Below the pieces are notes generated by a model. That model worked only from the letters and a program-made list of their open reading frames with translations. It searched no databases and was not told the origin of the DNA. 41,800 nt of DNA from Chara braunii (Eukaryota > Streptophyta > Charophyceae > Charales > Characeae): positions 1,566,723-1,608,522 of the forward strand of contig BFEA01000247.1 in NCBI GenBank assembly GCA_003427395.1, given 5' to 3'. The position numbers and the translations under genes are program-made. How positions within the stretch are numbered: the first letter of the stretch is position 1; the number at the start of each line of letters is the position of its first letter. Shown piece by piece: positions 29,939 to 41,466 of this stretch.

Positions 29939-31434
29939 CTAACACTGGAATATCTTGAGGGTTGTTTTTTCCAAGGCCCATATCGCAGATTTATACCAAA
30001 TGGAAGCCAATACCACATTATTAATTACCAGGGTTCTTCCAAATAACGATGTGTGTTTATCTTTCCACAGTTTCAGTTTCCACATTATTAATCCCTTCAT
30101 TATTGGATGTTGGTTTGCCTGTAGCCGAAAGGAACACACCAAAGACTCTAATTGGTACATCTGACTGGATCCATTCGATATCAAGTTGTTCAGGGGGTCT
30201 CACACCTTGATAATAAATCCACCACCCACCTAGTTTACCTTCATATCATAAAGCTTGTAGAAGATGTCCATAATTCTCTTAATTGCATCCAAATTCGCTT
30301 GTGAGGCCGCAACCATCAGAGAGATCATCTGCAAAGAGAGAGCAGACTAGGATAGCTTCCTCTAGGATGGAAGAGACCTGGATACGTCTAATGTCTTTGT
30401 GATGTCTTAAGTTAGCTGCCAAAGCTTCCATAATAATCACAAATAGGAGCGGGGCGATTGGGTCACCTTGTCTCAATAACCATTGAAGCACAATAGGTGG
30501 TGTCGGATTCCCATTAACCATTGTAGCGTATTTGTGCAAAATTTTATTCCATCTTCTAAAGCATGGACCGAAGTTCAATTTCTCTGGACATTTATCTAAA
30601 AAAGAACAATCAACATGGTCATAAGTTTTTTCAAAGTCAATAAAAATAAAAGTTGCGTTGTGCTTGGACTGACGAGAGAACTTTATGAGTTCATTGATGA
30701 GCAAAATGTTGTCCTGGATATTCTTTGAATAAAACCAGTTTGGGAGGAATGAATTATGTTTGCGATATACTTGTTTAGGCGATTATTAAGGGCCGTGGAG
30801 ATCAGTTTATACCTTGGCTACAGTCAGGCCGCCCGGGTGACCTTGTTTGCCCGGGCGGTCTGCCCGTGCAAAGGCCAAAGTTGGTCCTAACAAAAAAAAA
30901 AAAAAAAAAAAAAAATCTGAAAAAAAAAAGCCATGTTATGCAAAAAATAAAGTGAACAACTTTGCCTTAGGGTCACATTGAAATTCTTTACGAAATAAAA
31001 AATAAAAATTAAAAGTTAAAAAACAATATTTCTCTCAATTAAATCAATTTTCAACTTTTGTTCTGTTTTGGCTCGGCCGGACAAGTGGTCCCGGGCCACT
31101 CTGGTAGCCTAGGTATAAACACAACAGTCAGTAGTGTAATGGGGTGATAGTTTCTAATGTTGCATTTATCCCCTTTCTTATATAATAACGTCAAAACACC
31201 TTGCCCCTCAATCTCCCCCATCTCGCCTGACACCCATACAACTTGATAGAAACCCATGAGATCTTGGGAGATAAAGTCCCACAGGGACTCCCAAAGTTCG
31301 TTAGGTAATCCATCAATGCCAGGAGTCTTGTCTTCCTCCATAAGCATGAGTGATGTCCACTCTTCTTCTTTTGTTAAAGGCATTTTTAGTTGCTCCCTCT
31401 GGTCTATTGATTGTGCTCTGGTCATGAGTGCCAA
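29939..31434 (-). pseudogene. LINE-2 reverse transcriptase, split by a small insertion
   Basis: Target-primed reverse transcriptase. Minus-strand motifs in order: EEDKTPGIDGLPNELW (motif 0/1), NYHPITLL, interrupted by the TIR element at 30805-31120. It then continues with a KLIS start, FIFIDFEKTYDHVD (motif A, first catalytic Asp), LLRQGDPIAPLLFVIIMEAL (motif B), SLFADD (motif C, catalytic Asp-Asp) and LFGRTLVINNVVLASIWY (thumb). Several frames are needed to follow it, so it is dead. The order and spelling fit plant L1-type LINEs. Confidence 0.85.
30805..31120. mobile_element. Small TIR element (MITE-like) inside LINE-2
   Basis: Terminal inverted repeats GTTTATACCTTGGCTAC (30805-30821) and its reverse complement at 31104-31120 match at 16 of 17 positions. 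Further inside, both ends carry GC-rich CCCGGG-containing segments (GGCCGCCCGGGTGACC and GTGGTCCCGGGCC). The AT-rich middle has a 25-nt A run. It interrupts the LINE-2 reverse transcriptase between NYHPITLL and the next motif, which proves insertion. The outer GTTTA may be part of the target, so the exact ends and duplication are uncertain. Confidence 0.75.
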
Positions 31435-31839
31435 AAAATCGTCAATCTCTTCATTGTGTTGATTTATGGGAATATCACCATTTTCTGATTAAAAAAGGTT
31501 TTAAAAAAAATCCCTCGCAAATTTATTACACTCAGCCGTAGAAGTAACTAGCGGATCATTCAGCTGTTGAGGATGAGCCAAAACCTCTATAATTGTCCTC
31601 CCTGTGCGAACCCTTTGTATGATGTTTTCTAAGTTTGCCTCGGGTCCTCATACCTTGCCATCGATACTCCATGTGAGAAAGTAATTGGGTTTCTAATTCT
31701 TGTAATTCTCGAGCTGCTACTTTATTCCTTTCAATCTCACTGTCATCAACTTCTTTAAGTTGTAAGTGTTGAATACATTGTTATCTCGTGTTTCGGTAGA
31801 ATGACTTTCGGTTGCTAATAACTTTGAATATTCATTGCT

Positions 31840-32950
31840 CTGAGGAACAAGCCCTCAAGGGGCCCTATCAGACATCACATGTTCTGGGCTAAGGTCCCCA
31901 GCAAACCGACTGCCCGCCCTAAGTGAAGGCGAGCCTGAATATTCGTCAGAGGCCAAAATTCGACATTCTCATATGTGGGTATTCAGGCTCTTGCAGCACG
32001 CAAGTTGGTTGGGTAGACGAGTGAGCCTCACTAAGCTTTGTCATACAGTTGGCCCAGACCTAGACAGTTGCGCCTGGGCATATACACACAAAACAGGGCC
32101 GATACATTGGTAAGCAGGCCATCGGCCTTCGGAAAAGCAGTATTGCCGACACACCTGCCTGGGAGCCCTGCACAGATGCAGCAAACAGCCCAAGTCCGGA
32201 GACTCGGGCCGTGCCCAACTGATAAGGGCCCATGCCCTCAACTGTAGTCTCGGACCTGGGCGCAGGGTCCGAGGCCCAACCGGAAGCTACAGGAAGCTTC
32301 CAGCCAGGCCACACACAGCATCCAGGAGGCTGCCACTTCCACAAAAGAAGTGAGGCAGCCCAGCCCAGGCTTTCTGGCCAATGATGGCAATGCGGAAGTG
32401 CTGTTGTGCTTCTGCTTGATGCTGCGCTGCTGTCCAGGGCGCTGACGGGGCGCTTAGTGGTGAAGTGGGCCGCTGCAGGGCAGCGGGGCGCAAGCAGCCA
32501 TAGTCGGGCTGTTGGGCGCCAGGGGGTACAGCGGGTGATTTGGTAGTCTTCAGGGAAGGAGGCGAGTGTGGGGTAATCAAGGTCTGATTGAGGGTGACGA
32601 GATACGTACCTGGTGCATGAAGAAAGGTCGGCTATGGAGTTGACAGTCATGTACATTGGTCTTCGAGAGTCGAAGTGAGCCTGTTGTGTGAACCAGCTGT
32701 AGGTAGGATAGTCGGGCAGAGTAGGTTGGGCGCTGGGTGCCAGACAGAGAGGAGCGACTTTGGATACTGTGTTGGTGTGGCCTAAGGGCTTGAACATTGG
32801 CTCATTACTCCATTGTATTGCTCTATATGGATGGTTTCTCGGTGCATTTTGTACTCTCTGCTTGGATATGACTACCTGGACATCTGTGTGATTTCGCAAA
32901 TTGCTTTTTTGTATATCGTTCACACTCACATTCCTTGTACTGCATTTACA
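31840..32950 (+). mobile_element. LTR-like insertion in LINE-2
   Basis: Interrupts the LINE-2 linker: minus-strand similarity ends after WFNNGLLFL (near 32955) and resumes near 31838 with a KVISNRKSFY segment. The block is GC-rich in its first 700 bp, with CCGGAGACTCGGGCC-type and GCGCTGACGGGGCGC words, and has ACGTACCTG (32604-32612) at the place where other LTRs here have ACTTACCTG. It is probably a solo LTR of another gypsy family in plus orientation. Ends are approximate, and no target duplication was identified. The 357-codon minus-strand frame over it is a chance run. Confidence 0.5.
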
Positions 32951-33304
32951 TCCTAGGAAAAGTAGGCCATTGTTGAACCACTTGATGTCATCTTGTACAT
33001 CTTGTATACCAGCCCTCTGCTCTCTCCGAAAGGTCCACACATCCTTTAGGTCATATCTGAACATCTCTATTTTGAGGTGAGATGTGTCGAGTTTAAAATA
33101 ACCCCTACCTTGATCCGGTTTCTTCTTGAACACACATCGCGTGGTCTAGACCGGAAAGAGGGTTGCGGGGAAAGATTTCAGCTGCCTGAAGTGCTCCTTC
33201 CAGTTCCTCTTAAAGTAAGATCAGATTTATGCGAGACTTGTTAGCCATTTTAGCTTGTTTTTTCCTAAAGCATGTATAAGTGCGTCGAGACGGATTCACT
33301 CTTC

Positions 33305-33874
33305 TTAAAGAGTCAGATTAGCCATCAGTATTTCATCTGATTCTATGTAAGCCGGACAAGGAGTGGGAACACGCCAACGGTCTTGTGACCGATCTGGGCC
33401 ATCGTTGAAGTCACCAGCTATAATCATCGGGATTCCTACTGGAAGAAGGGGGGTGAGGGATTCAAAAAATCGTTGGCGTTCACCAGTCTCGTTGGGTTTG
33501 TATACACATACGATACTAACAATCTTAAGCTCCAACATTGTCGAGATGTGTACCCACCTACCATCCACTTTATCAAAGTCCCAGTTAACGGGTTCCACTT
33601 TGGACCCTAGGGGGATCCAAATAGCTACTCCAGCGCTCCCTAGGCGAGGTGCATGAGCTCTGAATGTTGTGTAGCGCCATATCTGTTTGTGACAATGATT
33701 ATGCTGATCGGGGTCCATGAGGTGTGTTTCCTGAATACAAAGCCATTCCTTTCCCCCAACCCCTTTTAATTCTTTGTAAATAGCTTGTTTTTTTTGGTAC
33801 TTGGCGAAGGCAAGGCCATTGACATTCAAGATTTGAGGTCTATATCTATATTTCTTTTGAGTAATTTCCATGTT
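33305..33874 (-). pseudogene. LINE-2 endonuclease domain
   Basis: APE-like nuclease at the N terminus of LINE ORF2. On the minus strand: QILNVNGLAFAKYQKK (start of the domain), WLCIQETHL (metal-binding Glu), RLGSAGVAIWI, VDGRWVHIS, then IVSIVCVYKPN and MIIAGDFND (the conserved GDFN). It is the most intact part of LINE-2 (about 185 residues without a stop). The upstream side is cut at 33875 by the gypsy-2 LTR, which supplies false extra codons beyond that point. Confidence 0.87.
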
Positions 33875-35227
33875 TGTGATGACCCGTCCATACATGGACT
33901 GAAACACACAGCTGATTTCTGAGTTTTGCCCATAGACTGAATGCCGTGCTGAATTTCCCGCTTGCTACTAAGTTTGTGTGTGCACGCTTGCTGTACTGCA
34001 TGTCTGTCTGAGTGCTGGATGGCTTGAGTGTGTGTGTGACCATGCCTATCTGAGTGTTGGTTGGCCTGGGTGTGTGTGTGACCGTGCCTGTCTGAGTGCT
34101 GGTTGGCATGAGTATGTGTGTGGCCCGTCAGGGCACTTGCTCGTTCGTTGGGCCCTCAGGGCCGGTACTTACTTGTGGCCGTGACATTGAGGGGTTGCAG
34201 CGGGGAAAAACACTCAAGTAGCGGGTAGGCCGGTACCGCACCTGGAAGGGGTAGATGTGCAGGTACTGGAGGCCGAGCGGAAGAAGACAAAAGTGGCATT
34301 TTTAGAGGCCCAGTAGTTGTAGGTTAGGTCTAGGCAGATATCAGTCCAACCAGTCTGGGTCTATGGCCTGTAACGGGCAATATCAGAGTCTGCAATGATG
34401 TTTCCCTCCGAAAGGGAAGAGGTACCGGTTGTTTGGGAGACCGATGGCCTGGAAGTCACCGCCCAAGAGGCAAAGCAGGCCGCTATATCTTCTGGCCGAG
34501 CGGAGAGTCCGGCCTCTTTTTCGGTGTGCAAGTTTGGCGACACATTGGTGGAGCGCTGGCTGGAGCAATGCTAAGCTGGAGCAGCGCTAAGCTGGAGCAG
34601 CACTGCTGGGGAGGAAGGAGAAAGACACAAGGGAGGAAGAAGGAGGAAGAAGGAAGGAAGGGGGAGGAGCGCCAGGGGTACTTACCTGGCTATGGTGGCA
34701 GCCATCTTCATCACCTTGGTGGGCGCTGCAGCAGGGAGTCCCCAGCTGGGGAGAGCTACACCAAGAAGCTTCAAGGCAGGGTCAGGCATGGCGGCCTGAG
34801 ATAGAGCAGCCACAGGTGCTTTGGGTTGTCCTTTGGGCATCTGAGCAGAGCCCAGTAGTCCGCCACAGCCTCTGCCTATGAGAGTGAAGAGAGTGGGAGA
34901 GGCGGCCATGGCTATGGTGGACCTTAAGTGATACCTGCAGTAGAAGAGGGACTCGGACATTGATTCTGGATCAGTCATTCAACATTGTATTATTATTTTT
35001 TGTATGAATAAGAGAAGGGGGAGATAAGGAGGAGGAGATTGTTGGGCGAAGAAGAAGAGCCTTGTCATTGTCTTTGCTGGTGTACATCTTCTTCTTCTTC
35101 TTTCTTACGTCTTCTTCTTCTTATAATCCTCTCTCTCTCCTCTGAAGTTCATTCATTTCTTTCTGCAATTGGATGGCATTGTACTTTCCGGTGGATGTGT
35201 ATCTCGAAATTGGCCAGGGTCATAACA
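33875..35227 (+). repeat. 5' LTR of gypsy-2
   Basis: TGTGATGACCCG...GGTCATAACA, 1,353 bp. It matches the solo LTR at 6298-7698 apart from a duplication there and small indels (for example the extra AGCTGGAGCAGCGCTA unit near 34575 here). It contains ACTTACTTG at 34167-34175 and ACTTACCTG at 34680-34688. No good TATA box was seen. Confidence 0.9.
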
Positions 35228-35228
35228 T

Positions 35229-35240
35229 TGGTATCAGAGC
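35229..35240 (+). other. Primer-binding site, initiator-Met tRNA
   Basis: TGGTATCAGAGC, one base after the LTR end, is a perfect complement to the last 12 bases of plant initiator methionine tRNA. Confidence 0.93.
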
Positions 35241-36769
35241 GGATTCTACTTCCTGGTGAGAGTTGACTTTGCTGCCCTAACCCTAACCTAAGTGGTTGAG
35301 GGCAACACGTAGGGTTAGGGTTGGTTGGTTGAGGGAAGTGGGGCAGCGTGGCTAAGGGAAGCTGCCCCCACCTGGTTAGGTCATAAGGGGTTGACATAGA
35401 ACCTAACCAGGTTGCTTGAGAGTGAGATTAGGGTGGCGAGACATTTCGAGGAGACTTCATGCAGTGATTTGAGAGAGGCGATAGTGAGAGGCACTCGCAC
35501 CTGGAATCTGATTCAAGGGAGACACTTGGCAACTTAAGGGTTGCCCTCAAGTAGGCGAGCTTGAGGGTCGACGACCACTCAGCATCTACGGACTGTAAGT
35601 TGCTACTTTGTTCTTCAGCATCGACGGGGGATCCGGCATTGCACTTTGGTGTTGGAGTCAGACCCTCCTAGGAGATAGGACACTAGTGTAAGGGTAGCGT
35701 TAGAGGGGTCAGGAGGACCACATGAGAAGGGGGAAGAGTTCTATTCATCTCGAAGCTCAAGGCCACTCAGGTAACTGTCGTGCACCTACGGGATGCCCAT
35801 GTATGTGTGTATGGTATTGATTGTCCTGTTGGGGTACTCTGGGTTTCTTTTCCTATTCCTCTGTGGTCTTGATCGTGTGACTGAATGCATGTGATCTACC
35901 TACTCACCTGATGGATGGAAAATGAAGTATCTTTACCTAAATGTCGAGTCTTTCTACAGTGCTTTGTCTTTTCATCTCTGAACGGTTGTAGTCTGTAGGT
36001 TTTGCTCGAAGTTGAAATTTCGTTTTTCAGTGCAGTAGAGACTGAACTAAGTCTATGTGGAACTCCTCTTGGTTGGGACCTGGTTGAGACCTACGTGGGA
36101 CCCCTGGGACCCAGCAGGATCGGGCCCAAACAAGAAGAGCCTCTGGACCCAAATCGGTTAGGCATTGACCTCTTGTCTTCTTGACCGAGGTACTAGTTCA
36201 TTCTTCTTGGATTAGGACACCCACTGCCGAGGGGTCCTTGGCTGAGACGTTTCGCATGTCTTTTGGATTGCACTGTCTGTGGCTTGACTTGCACCCTGTA
36301 CACGACTCAATTCTCCATTGTTGCATTTAGTCACTCGTTGTCTGATTTGTTGTACGGTCACGGAGCTGGTCAGACTGGACTCGAGAGGACCTCGTATGCA
36401 GTCTGATCAGACTGGGTCGCTGGATCAGACCTCTCATTGGAACTTGTTTGTCTTTCTTTGATATGTTGCTCTCTACTTCCAAATGAAAAGCCGCTTCGGC
36501 TAGGAGTTCTACCTTCTCTTCTCTGAGCTTTTCAGTTTGTTTCTCCGAGTTTATTTTCGATGCCCGTGGAGACTTGCAACCAAAAAGAAGAGAGAGAGAG
36601 GAGGGAGAGAGAAAAGGGAGAGAGGGAAAGTGACCATCTGAAGTGGGCAAGGACTGGGAAAAGGAGTGTTCATCCAAGTGAGAGGGAGAGTGAACCTCTT
36701 GAGAGTCTAATTGATTCTTTTCCTGAGTGGCGACTCTCTGACCCACCTGTCAACACTAACGGTCCAATA
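35241..36769 (+). other. gypsy-2 untranslated leader
   Basis: About 1.5 kb without a credible gene. It has a GAGAGAGAGGAGGGAGAG purine tract at 36590-36625 and the motif GAGTGGCGACTCTCTGAC at 36725-36742 just before the gag start codon. Confidence 0.6.
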
Positions 36770-38334
36770 ATGGCTCAACTAACTTCAATTCAATAGCGGG
36801 CCTTGTTAGATGCAGCCTGTGATGCCGAAAAACCATATCTACAAGCACTCCTAGATAGTGCAATCAAAAGGGAATAGGAGGCAGAGAAGGAGAGGAAGGA
36901 GACCTTGCTGAGAAGGCAAGTGGCCATCCTAGAGACTGTTCGCTCACTGACTGAAGAGCAGTGTGGGGAACAGTTGCAGTCTATACTCACAGCCCTTGTT
37001 CAAGTCAGGAATCTTGAGGATCATACCACTCAGATCGCTGAAGTCTTCACAAAGTTGCAAACACTTCAGGATGATCTGATTGATATGACCCGCAAGTACC
37101 ATGAATTGACAAGGGAGGTGGCTGAGCTGCGACAAGCCCAAGTGGCCAACCCTCTTCCTCTACCCCCTAAGATTTGAAGCTGGAATTGAAACTACCTCTG
37201 CCTTTCTTACTGTATCTTCTTCCTTGAATGTGTTGGCAACCCCCTCGGGACCTGCAAAAGGTGCAGATTTCGTTGTTGCTGTGATAAGCAGCGAGGCTGG
37301 AAATTTTGCAACTGGTGCAGCCCCAAGATTGGAACCAGCAGGAGCTGGTCCCAGCTACGCCGGTCCCTATGTGGATCGTAAGGCGGTTCAAATACCGTCT
37401 AAGTACGACAACAAAGAAGACATCGAATCCAAGATCAGCTCCATGAGGGCATATTTTGAGATTTTGGGGACTCAACCTGAGAACCAGTCCGTGATCATGG
37501 GGATGAATGTCGAATCGGCCGTGCGGGGCTTCTTAGAGGTCCAAGCTACGCGAGCTGGGATTCATAAAATTCAACTAACAAGATGGCTTAAGGCCACCCC
37601 GGTTGCCTCCCTCGAGGAACTCCTCATTTCACAATACCTAGATCCACATGCTGCAGTAAGGGCGAGAATTCAGCTTGACAAAATCAAGCGCAGCAAGTGG
37701 ACGGGCTCCATGAAAAGCCTGCAGACCTATCGTAGCAAGATGTTTGCTACACCCGGATTGGAACTGACTTCGCAATCTTGCTTGGATGTGGTCAAAGGCG
37801 CGGTTCCCACCAACTTTACTAATCGCCTGGGCAGGGACTTCATTGGTTACACTGACTGGTTCACCTTGATGAAGGACATAGTCAGTCTTGAGGCTGTAGA
37901 CCTCGTCACCACAGCAGGCAGCAAAAAGCCCATGGGCGGCAGACGGTTCAAAGGCAGCAACCGTTTTGTTGTGCATGACCTGCTGGAGGCCGAAGAAGAA
38001 GCCGATGCAGATGACCCCACTCTTGGTGACGACCAAGAACAGGACTGTGATATAGCTTGTTCTTCAGCCCATGAGTCTGATGCAAACAAAGAAGAAGAAA
38101 AATTTACTGCCTTTAAAAAGACTGCCACTGCAAAGGGACCGAATCGAAGTGCAGGGAAGAACTATGTCCAACTTCCCAAGGGAGTCAAGATCCCACCTAA
38201 ACCGGAGGATGCGACTACTAAACCTTGGGTCGACCTCCGGATTACTGAAAATGACTGGCGGGATAGACTCAGAAGGGGTATGCCTGCATTGCCAAAAACC
38301 AAATCATAAGGTACAAGATTGGTATAGGCTGTAG
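36770..38334 (+). pseudogene. gag: gypsy-2 gag, broken
   Basis: The start is chosen at ATG 36770 (AATAATGGCT). After MAQLTSIQ a TAG interrupts, and another stop follows (near 36876). The N part is a coiled coil (LLRRQVAILETV, LQTLQDDLIDM). After a frame change near 37180, a 362-codon frame (37224-38309) holds the capsid-like region: VQIPSKYDNKEDIESKIS, then YFEILG, DIVSLEA and an acidic tail EAEEEADADDP. In a further frame the zinc knuckle reads CLHCQKPNHKVQDW (38290-38331), where the last Cys of CCHC is Trp. That would disable RNA binding, unless the base is a sequencing error. Confidence 0.82.
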
Positions 38335-38599
38335 GGAAACCAGAACCGGGCGAAGAGTAAACTTCAGCAAACTCTACAGCAGGGGAGACTGAATCTGAGG
38401 CAGATCAGCAGTCCTCCCTTGAAGCCCAATCATCTGCTAAACACAAGGCTGAGGTGAGTAACGTTTTGTGTGTCGAGCCTTGGGAGGAGTCTGGGACGGT
38501 CGATTTTCACTACCACTTGGAGCATTGGGCTGAGATGAAACAGCAGCGTGCCCAGGGGACGGTGAAGTTGATCTTCTTCAAACTTCTCATAAACCACCG

Positions 38600-38990
38600 C
38601 TATCTCCGTGTTTGGTTGACTGTGGTGCTACGGCTAACTTTATGTCGCCTCACGGGATACGCAAAGTGGGCTTGGGGATGAAGCAAGTGGCCTTGCAGAA
38701 CCCTTGTCGGACCCAAGTTGGCAACAAAGAAGTTGTCTCCTCTACGCATGCAGTCAAATGTGTGCGCACTACCTTTGACAAGGACAAAACTGTCACACAC
38801 ACGTTGAACTTCTATGTTATGTTCTTGACAAGTGCCCCTTCGACGCTGTCCTTGGCTTGGGCTGGTTGCAGTCCCAATGCAAATGGACCAAGTGGAAGGA
38901 GTCACTTTTCATGATCAAAGATGCTGGAGGGAACGAGCTTCCTGTCCTCGTGGATGAGAAGCACGGGTCCCCAGTGACTTTTCTGAATGC
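38600..38990 (+). pseudogene. pol: gypsy-2 aspartic protease
   Basis: Active-site segment VDCGATANFMS at 38615-38647, the same Asp-Cys-Gly-Ala form as in gypsy-1. A frameshift near 38850 leads to the LGLGWLQ segment that ends the domain. It is followed by a Ser/Thr-rich linker (39060-39200) before the reverse transcriptase. Confidence 0.72.
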
Positions 38991-39209
38991 TATGCGGTTC
39001 TGCAAGAAATAGTGCAAGCACAAGGAGGAAGAACAATTGTATGTTGCCTTTGTTCGTCCTACCCATGTGCCATCTACTTTTGCGGCTAATACCACTACTA
39101 CTTCGATTAGTAATCCTACTTCAAGTTCTTCTACTTCTAGCACCTCTATTTCTCTACCCTCTAATGGTCCGAATGATCCTACTTCAGATTCAGTCGTCTC
39201 TATCCGCGA

Positions 39210-40607
39210 CCAACCCCTTTGCTGATCCCCCACCCCCACCGGTCCCACCAAACATCCAAAACCTCCTCGATCGGTTTCTGGAAGTTCTGGTCGAGCCATA
39301 TGGAGTCCCCACGCGATTGGTCCGACACACCATCGAGTTGGTTGAAGGTGTTGTTCCTCCAAAGGGTTGCGTATACCGAATGGGACCCGGCGAGTTGGAG
39401 GAACTCCGGCGACAGATCGATGAGATGATTGACAAGGGGTGGATCAAATCTAGCGAATCTGAATTTGGTGCTCCTGTGTTGTTTGTTCCGAAGAAAGGAG
39501 GCAAACTCTGCATGTGTATTGACTATCGCGGTCTAAACCGCATCACAAGAAAGAATGCCTATCCATTGCCTCGTATAGATGACTTGCTTGATGCCGCAGG
39601 TGGGTGCAAGGTCTTCTCCAAGATCGATCTCAAGTCTGGCTACCACCAGATTGAAGTCGATCCTGCGGACCAGCACAAGACTGCGTTCAAAACACGCGAT
39701 GGGCTTTACGAGTTTACCGTAATGCCCTTCTGTCTCACGAACGCACTGACCACCTTCCAAAGCCTCATGTGTCCTCCGCGAACAGATTGGCCGGTTCGTG
39801 GTGGTCTACCTCGATGACATTCTGATGTTCAGCAAGTCCATGGAGGAACACCTCAAGCACCTTGAGGAGGTACTGACCATCCTCAAGAAGACGCAACTCC
39901 ATCTCAACTTAGAGAAATCTGAGTTTGGGAAGGATAGTGTCATCTATCTTGGGCACCGGTTGTCTACTGCAGGCCTAGAGCCTGAAGCAACCAAGGTGGA
40001 GGTCATACGCAACTGGCCTCAGCCCGTGAACATTCGCGAACTCCGTTCTTTTCTTGGTCTCGCGTCATACTATCGGAAGTTTGTGCCCCGCTTCTCCATT
40101 GTTGCGCGTCCTTTGTCTCGACTAACAAGTAAGAATGTTCCCTACTCTTGGGACACCGCGTGCATGACCGCCTTTCAAGCCTTGAAGGACGCCTTGGTAA
40201 GTTACCCGGTACTCCGCATTGCAGATCCCAAACTGACATTTGTAGTTACCACGGATGCAAGTCAGTATGGAATCGGTGCAGTGCTGCAACAAGATGACGG
40301 CGATGGCTTGAGGCCACTCAAGTACTACAGCAAACGCATGCCTAGCGTAAAGGTAGTCACTTCCACCTACATGCGCGAGCTCTATGCTTTGCGTATGGCG
40401 TTGGATCACTGGAAACACTATCTTTTGGGACGCCACTTCAAAGTCTTCTCAGATCATGAGACTTTGAAGTGGATCAAACAGCAAACTACCCTGTCCCCTA
40501 CCTTGCTTCGCTGGTTCCATGAGATTGACATCTTCGATTTTGAATTAAGTCACAAAAAGGGTTGTTATAATCGAGTCGCTGACGCATTGTCTCGCCACCC
40601 TGAGTAG
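39210..40607 (+). pseudogene. pol: gypsy-2 reverse transcriptase and RNase H
   Basis: Open in one frame to 39817 and in another from 39798. The first holds [62 protein letters not shown] and [16 protein letters not shown] (usual Gly replaced by Cys, Pro-Ala by Leu-Thr). A small deletion causes the shift, then [14 protein letters not shown] (catalytic Asp-Asp), YLGHRLS and RSFLGLASYYRKFV. RNase H: TTDASQYGIGAVLQQ, TSTYMRELYALRMAL, VFSDHETLKWI and NRVADALSRHPE, ending at TAG 40607. It is the least decayed enzyme in the window. Confidence 0.9.
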
Positions 40608-41466
40608 ATGACTTGCCTTGTGAAATCCTACGACCTCCGGAAAAAACTGAAGGAGGAACTCGTAGAGAAGACAGCCAAGGATCCGGAACTTAGTTCCATC
40701 CTTGAGCGGCTGCGGGTTGATCCTAGTAATCAGCCTGATTTTCACGAGTATGGAGGACTGATTTTTCGTCGCTACGGGAACCACGACCCGGGCCGACCGT
40801 TTGTGTGTGCGCAACCATGAGCCTCTCCGCACGCACTTTTTGGATGTGGCTCATGGTCGGAGCGGATACTTCGGCATGGCAAAAACGTACGCAAATTTGC
40901 TGAGACAGTTTGATTGGCCTAGCATGAAAGGGACTGCTGAAAAGTTTGTGGCTGAATGTCAAGTCTGTCAACGAATCAAACCATGCAGACAAAAGTCGAT
41001 GGGGCTACTCACACCCCTACCCATTCTCGATGGTCCCGGGGAGTCGGTCTCCGTCGACTTCACCGACATGGGAAAGGCAAGTAAGAACGGCTACTCACAG
41101 GTCATGGTGATTGTTGACCGATTCTCTAAGTTCCTCAACCTGATCCCTTTGCCGCCTCATGCCCCAACAGAACTAGTGATTCATGAATTCCAACAGGAGT
41201 ACATTCGGCAGTTCGGAACCCCGAAGACTCTTGTGAGCGATCGGGATCCGCGCTTCATTAGTACTGAATGGAAGGACTTCACGTCTCAGTTGGGGATCAA
41301 GCTGTGTATGACATCTGGCCGACACACCGAAGCCAACGGTTTGGCTGCGGAGATCAACCAGACTGTGTTTCGACTTCTTCGCGCTTTGATTATCCCGGAT
41401 CAGGAAACATGGGATGAAGAGCTGTATTCCGTTAAGGGGTTATACAACAACTCCGTCCACTCCGCC
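40608..41466 (+). pseudogene. pol: gypsy-2 integrase, truncated
   Basis: The N part (40608-40820) ends in a stop after a frameshift. The main frame (40801-) reads HGRSGYFGMAKT, where the second zinc-binding His of the usual GHFG is Tyr, then CQVCQRIKPC. The core shows SVDFTDMG (Asp) and VSDRDPRF (Asp). The region HTEANGLAAEINQ aligns with the usual DGQTERxNQ so that the catalytic Glu is Ala. Reading breaks after LYNNSVHSA at the junction with a minus-strand element. The enzyme is therefore dead and lacks its C-terminal domain. Confidence 0.85.

Larger units (their letters stand above)
27481..33874 (-). mobile_element. LINE-2, near-complete non-LTR retrotransposon, interrupted
   Basis: Reading on the minus strand: endonuclease (33870-33305), linker (about 33130-32960 and 31838-31500), reverse transcriptase (31434-29940), zinc-binding region (about 28630-28450), 3' region with two hairpin motifs (27604-27686), and a poly(A) tail seen as T runs at 27482-27507. 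It is interrupted by a TIR element (30805-31120) and an LTR-like block (about 31840-32950). At 33875 the gypsy-2 LTR cuts it off before the endonuclease start, so the 5' end should lie beyond gypsy-2. It has many stops and shifts and is old and inactive. Confidence 0.85.
33875..41466 (+). mobile_element. Ty3/gypsy element gypsy-2, 3' end missing
   Basis: Inserted in the LINE-2 endonuclease. Order: 5' LTR (33875-35227), primer site (35229-35240), long leader, gag, protease, reverse transcriptase, RNase H, integrase. The integrase stops mid-domain at about 41466, where a minus-strand gypsy fragment begins, so the C terminus and 3' LTR are not in the window. All genes have frame disruptions. It is the same family as the solo LTR at 6298-7698. 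Confidence 0.88.

Noticed and set aside
32060-33133. Long minus-strand open frame of about 357 codons
   Set aside because: Its start matches the LINE linker (GYFKLDTSHL) but the rest runs through a GC-rich LTR-like insertion with no protein similarity; it is a chance open run.
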